Assembly (NCBI GenBank): GCA_963576565.1 | Contig: OY755046.1 | Location: forward strand, 51,268,786-51,332,785 | Length of the DNA stretch: 64,000 nucleotides | Reading direction: 5' to 3' | From: Aspidapion aeneum | Taxonomy: Eukaryota > Arthropoda > Insecta > Coleoptera > Brentidae | Shown here: positions 56,256 to 64,000 of the stretch, piece after piece | Layout: every line of letters starts with the position of its first letter | Position numbering within the stretch: the stretch's first letter is position 1 | Program-made: the position numbers and the translations under genes | The notes under the pieces: model-generated | Databases searched by the model: none | Told to the model about the DNA's origin: nothing | What the model saw: the letters and a program-made list of their open reading frames with translations, nothing else

Positions 56256-56671
56256 GCGGCCAGGGTAATATGTAAAATTAAATTACACTTTAGGATGGTC
56301 GTTGTATACATAGTAATTAGTAAGTTATTTTAAGACACCCTGTACATAGCCGGACATGATAGAGCATTCTACGCAAAAACAAAGAATCGGTTAGGTGATT
56401 TCTTTAATGCCTTTTTAACAAGTAGTTTCGGAAAAACAACAATCATTTTTACACTACATTACGCTATTATTGTGGCTTGCATGTGAAATTTACGCTCTGA
56501 ACAACTTCTTATGAATTGAATCCAAGCCAATTTTATGGTTGTAGTTTTAATTACTTTTTTTTAAGTGTTTTTTTCATTTTTAACAAAGTGCAATAATACA
56601 AACTTTTACCCGAATCAACAATTTCAAACCAGAGGTGGAACTAAGTGACAAAAAAAATATAAAAAGATTTC

Positions 56672-56735
56672 CTTTGGCCGGGGCTTGAACCGGCGCCGGC
56701 GCACGGAGGTCAGCTTGTCCAATTTAGAAGATTAA
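56672..56735 (-). pseudogene. tRNA-like 3' half with B-box
   Basis: On the minus strand, CCGGTTCAAGCCCCGG forms a T-arm with a B-box-like GGTTCAAGCCC, and a TTTTT run follows about 15 bases later. The upstream A-box region does not fold convincingly. Either a tRNA-derived SINE fragment or chance. Confidence 0.35.
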
Positions 56736-57383
56736 AACCTCAATATCGAACTATTTTCTATCAAAACCACTAAGTCTTAAAAAAGTGCCCAATATATTAT
56801 TAGTAAATCCCAATGCAGAAAATCGACCAACAAACTCGTTGTCACTTGTCACGACGACAAGTCATAGGCCGCTTGATAGCCTGTATAATTATCCGTACAT
56901 ATTCCGCGTGGAAAGGCGATTTTCAAAAGTGCTCCAAGTTGGTAAACTGGAGTTTATATGGTGATTTCTTCACGTATATTATAAATATGGGTTAGTATCT
57001 TTATAAAAAAAATTAGATAAAGTTATGTATTGAATTATTATAATTTTTCAAAGATGTATTATTGTGCTGAAAAAGTCCGTATCATTACATATCAATTGCG
57101 TTTGTGACTTTATTATTTCAATGATGTATCAAGGGTTGTATTTGTGCTACATTTAGCTGCCGGTTCTTGTCGGAGTATTAGCTATGATTTATTGATTCAG
57201 CGTTGGAGCATGGGATTGGCCGACGTAATTTATTTAACGTGTGGCTCTAAACACCGGTTTCACAGGATAAAAATCAATCCGTTTTGAACTATGAATCTGA
57301 AAAAGACACGAAGCTCTCTTTAAAACGACAATTAAATTTCTGTTCTGTTGCAAACTAATCATAACATATACAATTTTTCTGTA

Positions 57384-57495
57384 AATTTGATGTGGCAAAA
57401 GTTAAAAGCAAGAAAGATGGAAAAAAATTTATGACGTCACACAGGCGCTCTTACTCAAATTTGAGACAAACACCCGGAACAAAGTGATCCATTCT
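57384..57495 (+). repeat. Family J repeat, copy 2
   Basis: GGCAAAAGTTAAAAGCAAGA, TGACGTCACACAGGCG, CTCAAATTTGAGACAAACAC and GTGATCCATT match 50313-50476. Confidence 0.75.
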
Positions 57496-57639
57496 TATGT
57501 AAAAAAAGTAAAGTACTATTTTTTTGTATTTTTTAAAAAATTAATAGCATTGTTAGTTTTTTTAATATAAAGCTAATTTCTTCCCTATATTAATTGATGT
57601 TCTCTTACAAACAAAAAACTTTGAGAGTTTTACTGCGAA

Positions 57640-57800
57640 ACTAATTTAGCGAAAGTTATTAGCCATAGTTGGTCAAAAAACATGAAATAAATCGCCATCT
57701 TGGATTTATGACGTCACACAGGCCCTCCTACTCAAATTGGAGGCAAACACTTGGTGACTTAAAATTGTGTGATCTATTACCAATCGATCTAGGGGAGTTT
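57640..57800 (+). repeat. Family J repeat, copy 3
   Basis: CATCTTGGATTTATGACGTC, ACACAGG, GGAGGCAAACAC and TACCAATCGATCTAGGGGAG match 50380-50470. Copies 2 and 3 lie about 250 bp apart in direct orientation. Confidence 0.75.
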
Positions 57801-58046
57801 TAAAAAAATTTTCACGACTATCCCACGGGACACGATTTTGTACTATAAGCCACTCAACTAATATATAATAATATTTTATGCATAGCCGGGCGTTAAAGTC
57901 CACTTTATAGCCCGCAAACAGTACTTTAGCGCCCGCGGAAGTTCAAAGCTATTTTAAGGCCCTCCGAGTAGAGCAGTAGAGTATTTTTTTACGGTAGGAA
58001 ATATATTTTAGTTTTTTTAACACATTGTGGTATTTTAGTTTTTGAA

Positions 58047-58252
58047 GTGAAAACTTCTTTAGGCGCGTTTAGCAGTTTTTGTGGGTAGTGAATTGAACTG
58101 AGCCGTCAGGCTCGACTATGTAGTTCATTCGGGTGAAGTCGGCTCGAGTCGACTAACTGGGAGACGAACATTCAGCGAGCGATATGATGATGCAGATGAA
58201 GGCCAGTATTATTAATTTCGCCTTGTTGAAGTTTACATTTCTGCCGTGTGGT
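58047..58252 (+). mobile_element. Family H repeat, copy 2
   Basis: Nearly identical to 37193-37418, including GTCGGCTCGAGTCGACTAAC, GATATGATGATGCAGATGAA and the end GTGTGGTC. The few differences include a small deletion (TAACGCTCAT to TAGTTCAT). Confidence 0.85.
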
Positions 58253-58259
58253 CAATTTT

Positions 58260-59370
58260 TTTTTAGTTAATATAAATAAAAACTCCAGAACCCCCACTCT
58301 AAGCCATTTGCGCTCCTCCAGCTTTACATCTTATGGGCAGCCAATGCTGGCAATCCCCTTTGTTTTTAAGAAATCTGTGATTTATTGTCAAAATATTAGA
58401 GTATTTATAATATAAAAGTGTAACAAGGTTCAACAACCATAGATTTTGACAAATCATAATAATTTTATGCAAGACGTATCGAAGCTACTAAATATACAGT
58501 GAGTTTTGTTTTATGATTATAAAATTTTATTTCGAAAATGCAATTTTTGTATAATTACATGTCATAAAGTATATCACAGAAACAAACCACATATACTTAG
58601 GTAGTTAATATTTGTGGAAATATAAATTTTCGAAATTAAAAAATCTTCGCAGGTAACATTAGTATTTGACATTTAAAATAAACGAACTAGTAGCGTTATT
58701 CGAACACAAGTAAGGTCAAACATTATCCTTTAGTAAGGGATAAAGTTTAAACCAGGTAACTGCGCACGCCGCAAATAACAGATAAGAGAAAAATGCACAT
58801 CACGAAGATTCGTGATATAGTGACCTTACCTATAAGTAGGTAAAAATGTTTTATTTTTGACAAAAATAAAAAACGAGGTTTAAATAGTACCTCGTAATTA
58901 TATGTGTCATAAAACATTCATTTATACAGTGGCTGTTCACGACATGTATGTGTATATCCCGGATAAATTGGATTTTTTTGTTTCGTTTTTAAATAGTTTC
59001 ATATTGTCAGTAACAATTTGTCACACACTGCGGTTTTCGCATTTTAAAGCGATAAATTATAAGCCTTTGGCATTTGGAAAGATTTTATACAAATTTTAGC
59101 CTAGGTATTTGTCCTTTAGTAGCAAATAGAGGCCCAAAGTGGCAGCAAACATCCAAATATTTTTTATTAGCGGTTTTTGATAGATCTGAGGTGTAAAATT
59201 TAGTATTTAAAGAAGATTTATGGCAGCGAAATTTTTTTAAAAATTAAGTAGAATTTGTTACAAATTTTAAATAAGTGATGCTGCTATACTAAAAACTAAG
59301 TTATATGTCTGGAAAGGGGGGGACAGGCCCCTCTGACCGCCCCCTGGATCTGATACTGCAGAGGCCCAGA
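58260..59370. other. Nothing recognised
   Basis: AT-rich, no supported feature. Confidence 0.35.
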
Positions 59371-59389
59371 TCTACTTAACGGATGGGTC

Positions 59390-60110
59390 TTCCCCAAATA
59401 CGTTAGAGCATAAAATATGGGGCATACCATGCATTATCACACGTGATGCTTAAAGCCAGGACCCCCATTTAATTATTAAGGTTCCTTTTTCGGGTAGACA
59501 GGATTTCAGTTACTGCACATGCGTCAGTTTTGGTGGTTTTGGAACATACTCCGTTAAGTCACTCCATTATTTGAGAGTTGTCAAAAATTTAGAGTTATTT
59601 CTATTTTTTTTTTCTCTAAAAACTAGTTGATTGGGTAAAAATTTATCAAATTATGGATTAATGGTTTTTTTAAAATTATTTGTGCAGATTTCTTATGGAC
59701 ACCATAAAGAGTATTTAATGGCATCTATAAAATACCCTTCACTTTATTAACAAATTATAAAGAAAAATACAAGTACTTACCTATGGAATGGCACTCCCTT
59801 ACTTCTCCCGGACATTTTTCCACAAACCGCACATATTTTACGTGAATTATTACCCATTTTTCACAGAAAAAAACACCATTTCACACGACAAATGCAACAC
59901 ACCGCAAAATTTAAATAAACAACAAATATGACGTCTAGCCACACAGCAGCCGTGTGTCTATGTGACAAAACACACGCATGTGCATTAGAAAATTCGCGTC
60001 TGCGAATTTAAATTTGCCATTGTTTCCAAAGCAAGCAATGAGTGCTTCACTTTTCGATTTTTTGAACATGTATTTATGCTCTAACGTATTTGGTTTCCCC
60101 AGTCCCCAAG
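59390..60110. mobile_element. Possible MITE with ~30-bp inverted ends
   Basis: CCCCAAATACGTTAGAGCAT near 59394 is inverted at 60075-60105 (ATGCTCTAACGTATTTGG...CCCCAG). The interior has no recognisable coding sequence. TSD not found. Confidence 0.55.
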
Positions 60111-60136
60111 TCATATTGCCCTCTTTTTCTATATAG

Positions 60137-61045
60137 GGTGTCCTATTTAAAACGTTCCACCCGGGATTTCTCAAGAACTGCTAAAAAATTTTAAAAATGC
60201 CGAGGCACGTCGGCCTCGATTTTGTTTGCGAGGGGGACATTTTTTCGCGATTTTGCAACATCTCTATCACTCAACCCCAAGCAGGGGCGCGTCTCACCCC
60301 TTGCTTTTAAATAAGGAAACTGGGCCGAGTGATACCTCGTTGGAAAGATTTTTCCATTCTTTATTCAGAACTAATTTTGTTTTTCATATCGAATGACTAG
60401 TTTTCGAGTTCTTTGATTTAGAATTTATTAAATGAGCAATTTTAATTTACCGCATAATTTAACTTAAACCTGCACAACTGCATTATTATCATTATAAGGA
60501 CTACGTAATGTATAAAATCATTCCCTTTCCCCCCTCTTGCCTTCAAATTTGACCATATCCTTGGAATAATAATATGGAAGCCAGCGGCAGTCACTTTGAA
60601 CACAATTTAATTAAATGTAGATTTATTTGATTTTGTAAGAAAAAATTTTTAAAACATATACGATATACTTTTTCATAATTATTTTAATTTCTGGGGGAGA
60701 GCACTTTGCAAATAAGCAGGGTTAGCAAAAGTTTCTCACAGCAACAATGATGCTGGAAATCTGACTGGAAAGTTAGAAATTATGCGGTTAGTTCAGATTG
60801 CTAACTTAATAAATTCTAAATCAAATAACTCGAAAACTAGTTGTTCGATATGCAAAATAAAATCAGTTCTGAATAAAGAATAAAAAAACCTTCTCAACGA
60901 AGTATCACTCGACCCAGTTTGCAGGGGTTCATAGTTAGAGATGTCGCAAAATAGCGAAAAAGTGTTCCCTCGTAAACAAAATCGACGAGTTTTTTAAAAT
61001 TTTCAGCATTTCTCTAGAAATCCCGGGTGGAATGCTATACCTACA
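60137..61045. mobile_element. 0.9-kb foldback element
   Basis: Arms of about 350 bp are inverted copies: CCACCCGGGATTTCTCAAG, GAGGGGGACATTTTTTCGCG, CTTTATTCAGAACTAATTTTG and ACTAGTTTTCGAGTTCTTTG on the left are matched by CAAAATAAAATCAGTTCTGA, GTGTTCCCTCGTAAACAAAA and ATCCCGGGTGG on the right. The left terminus AGGGTGTCCTATTTAAAACG is shortened on the right. Non-coding. Confidence 0.85.
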
Positions 61046-61689
61046 TTATGAGATTACCAAAATCTGTACCGAAATCAATTAAAAGAAAATAAAACTGGTA
61101 GCTTTTCTCCGATAAAACTCTTTTTAGATTTTTTTCCTTTACGAGAAGCGGCGGCATCTTATACTCTTGCCCATAATCCCCAAAGAGCTAAGGTCGGCTC
61201 TGTATTATCACTATTGTGGCTTGGTAAATGGGTTCATCTTTGAAAACTTTTATGGCAAAAATTTAAACATCAATCGTATTTCAAACTTCCAACGTCTAAA
61301 TTATATATGAAAACAGCTAGATCATAATATAGCAGCAGTGTACAATTTCCGAGATTTATCCTAATTTTAAACAAAGAAAACAGTCGAGATCTCTTTTAAA
61401 CAAAGGCTACAATGTAACGGTTTAGTTTAGAAAAAAGAGCATTATTTGAAGTTTGTTGGTTTTCACAGATACAAGAACTTGTCAGGGTATTAAGTTGCGG
61501 TTAAATAATTGCATTCAGTACAACACACTGGGTCAAAGATACGAGCGCCTGTGTAGAGGAATAAATCAGCAATATGTTGCCAGTTATAAAATATTCAGTT
61601 ATACGATGTAAATAATAAGTTTATCTAGACGAGATATTTAAAACTATAGCTCTCCTGTCCTCCATTTGTCTGGACAGGTTAGGACACGT

Positions 61690-61970
61690 TGTCGATTAAT
61701 TGGAGAGCATTACTGGAAAAGGAGCCAAGCGCCAAAACCTAAATTTTGCCAAGCCAAGCGCCTTCAATCATCAATATATTTAGATGCTGGTAAAACATCC
61801 AGGCCACACACGCACTCTAGCTCCCTCTGTTGACTATCGAACCAAATGACAAGCCGACAAAACGGTTTCATGACTTTTATTTAAACAGATCCAATTGGTT
61901 GGTTCTTTGTAGACAAATGGCTGTTGGCTCCTTTTCCAGAAATGCCCTCCAATTATCCTAGATCAGGACT
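61690..61970. mobile_element. Short inverted-repeat element
   Basis: TTAATTGGAGAGCATTACTG then GAAAAGGAGCCAAG (61697-61730) is inverted at about 61924-61960 (GGCTCCTTTTCCAGAAATGC CCTCCAATTA). About 37-bp arms with five or so mismatches. No TSD assigned. Confidence 0.6.
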
Positions 61971-61974
61971 ACAC

Positions 61975-64000
61975 CGATTTCGACCTCCCAAAAGAAAGAC
62001 AGACGAGCAGCTAATTTAGAAAATATCATAAAATATATATATTTTTGGAACATCAATGAAAAAAAATGCCTTAGTATATGATACACAGATTAGGATACAT
62101 AAGATTAGTAGGTATGTACCGCAGATACGGCTACACTTTTCGACTACTTACAACAAGTATATAAAGTTATTATACGCCGACAACTGACGCCATCTATTAA
62201 AATCATTTGCAACCTCTGGCGATGCGTGACGCAGCGCTGCCATTTCCACTGAGGTTTTCCTCCCAACAGACGCATGCGCCCTATACATATTGGTGGGGGA
62301 TGGAAGACCACGAAAATTAAAATCCTGTTGTTTTATATATGCATAATTCTCTGGTACATGTTGACTGTAGATAACATTGTCTCTCTCATACGGAATATAG
62401 CTCCTTATTTAAATAGCCATAATCTTTAAGCTAAACCGAGAAAAGCACTTATTGACAGTAAACTTTTTGACAGTAAACATGTACGAGAGGGTCAAAAGAA
62501 TAGGACATTGGTTAATTAACCTTTAAATTCAGAAAGAAAGGAGAGTTTTATAGAAAAAACCACATTGTTTAAGGCCGTTTAAGGACTATTAAGCTTTTCC
62601 ATAAAATGCATGCAGTTTTAACAACTATTTCCCTCCCTTTCTCTCTCTGTACGTGACAGTCTAAGAGAAAGAACACGCATTAAACAAAAGTTACACGAGT
62701 TTGATGCATAGTCAGAACATGGCTTAACCTGAATATTCTGAGAGTTTCGCATTATAAGAACAGCTGTCTTCTTTCAAAATTAGGCCTTTGTGTATTATAA
62801 GAGCCGGAATTAATAGTGCCGCCTTTGGCACAATTTTAAATTTTATTACGCCTTAGGGAAAAACAACTTGTTTGTCTTTCCGCCAGGTCACTAGATCACA
62901 AAAGAACTTTGTTATCTAGTGACCTTACTCCCACCGCTATTGAACAGAGTATTGTTAAGGCCAAATATATTATAAGAATATATAGCGTGTTTCGGTCAAT
63001 ACCTTAAGCCAACGTAGTAAGATAGATGTAGATGAACTTCACATAAATCTGTCGCATCCTCGATCTTGGAGTTGCGATAGACTTATAAATTTGGTTAAAG
63101 GTTAAGGGCTATATACTGCCATGCTTAATGAAAATGCCGTAACCAACAATTTTCTGATTTTCAGTTCACGGCATTTTCCAATAAAAAAATTCAACCTGTG
63201 GCTATGAACCTACCGAAGCGAACCGAGCCTACCTTGGCAGATGGACTTTTGACCTTTTTCTTGGCGTATGCATATCTCCATTGTTTTGAGCATACATATA
63301 TAAAAAAATCACTTAAAAATAATACTCGTAGATGTAATGAGTAAATGGTAAGGCCGTTTGCCACAAGTGAAAAAAATTAACTAATGTTTTGAATATTATT
63401 ATTTTCGCAGTTAATTTAAAAAAACTTGACTGATGTATATTTACCTTTATTGGTACAAAATACAACAAATTAGGTAACGGCATTTTAATCTAACATCTAT
63501 TATATACATTTTAAATTTTACAGCCATATATACAAATTTCGCATATTCGTCGAGAATATAACTATAGCGAAGTAATGTCCATAATCTGCCACTTTTACTC
63601 GATTTAAGACCCAAGAAACCAAATGTTAATCCATAAAAATAAGGACTCCATAAGGATAAGGCAAAATAGAAAACATTTATTTCCCAAAAATGTTGTAGGA
63701 AAAAACCTCGTTTTGTAGGAAAATGTTTTAGAGATAATACAATACCTAAATTTAAAATTGGTATTTTATTTAAATATCTTCCGTTGATGGTTTCATTACG
63801 CCTTGTAAAACCTTTGTTCTTTTCTTATTTTTTTTTTAGGTTTAAGGAAATAGCCCAAAACGTTTATTGTAAATTTAACAAAGGATGGCATTATTTAAAC
63901 TGTACATAATTGTGTTTTTTAGATTAGAGATAAGCTATATTTAACATTACAGTATGGTTTCGTGCATAAAAAATGGTATGTAGACACAAATATTGAGAGA
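61975..64000. other. Mostly unrecognised
   Basis: No coding signal. A hairpin GAAAATGCCGT/ACGGCATTTTC lies at about 63130-63180, and the ACGGCATTTT word recurs near 63476. Confidence 0.35.

Overview
This window is gene-poor, AT-rich eukaryotic DNA packed with transposable elements (TEs). The mixture of RTE-like, Jockey-like and CR1/Jockey-type non-LTR retrotransposons, Tc1/mariner, pogo/Tigger, hAT-type, piggyBac-type and Mutator-type elements, plus many short inverted-repeat elements, suggests an arthropod, most likely an insect with a large genome. I cannot name the species. I found no convincing host gene, no functional tRNA or rRNA, no CRISPR array and no intact autonomous TE. Long reading frames are rare, and those that look like real protein belong to decayed reverse transcriptases (RT) or transposases.

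Layout. 0.7-4.2 kb: inverted-repeat elements, two diverged copies of a roughly 290-bp repeat, a dispersed 390-bp repeat and a tRNA-Val-like pseudogene. 4.6-8 kb: a 897-bp foldback with a perfect 9-bp target-site duplication (TSD), hammerhead-like motifs, a LINE C-terminus and an RTE fragment. 8.4-10.9 kb: a (GTAT)n-headed composite split by a TIR (terminal inverted repeat) element that itself holds a foldback. 11-18 kb: mariner remnant, two copies of a minisatellite-bearing repeat, a 63-bp hairpin element, and a TIR element holding a roughly 43-copy 13-bp satellite and a hAT-type insertion. 19-25.6 kb: Tigger-like remnant, second RTE copy, and a three-level nest (TA-TIR foldback, then hAT, then piggyBac-type MITE). 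26.9-31.8 kb: 75-bp hairpin element, 265-bp tandem units, and a 1.5-kb foldback carrying a hAT-like MITE. 32-42.5 kb: more family A and B repeats, a hammerhead-ribozyme candidate, the longest RTE remnant, Harbinger-type MITEs and a broken Jockey-like element. 44-48.7 kb: a 2.8-kb foldback holding a pogo-type element, which holds a hAT MITE. 50-61 kb: family A and J repeats, a Mutator-type palindrome, a CR1/Jockey-type LINE, nested hAT elements and a 0.9-kb foldback. 61-64 kb: little recognisable.

The DNA-transposon insertions are unusually legible. I could read exact TSDs of 8 bp (hAT-type), 9 bp (Mutator-type), TTAA (piggyBac-type), TTA (Harbinger-type) and TA (mariner/pogo-type). Several insertions can be matched to an unfilled site in another copy of the same repeat inside the window, which gives a relative order of events. 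Family letters (A, B, C, D, G, H, I, J, K, L, M, N) are my own labels for repeats that occur more than once here.
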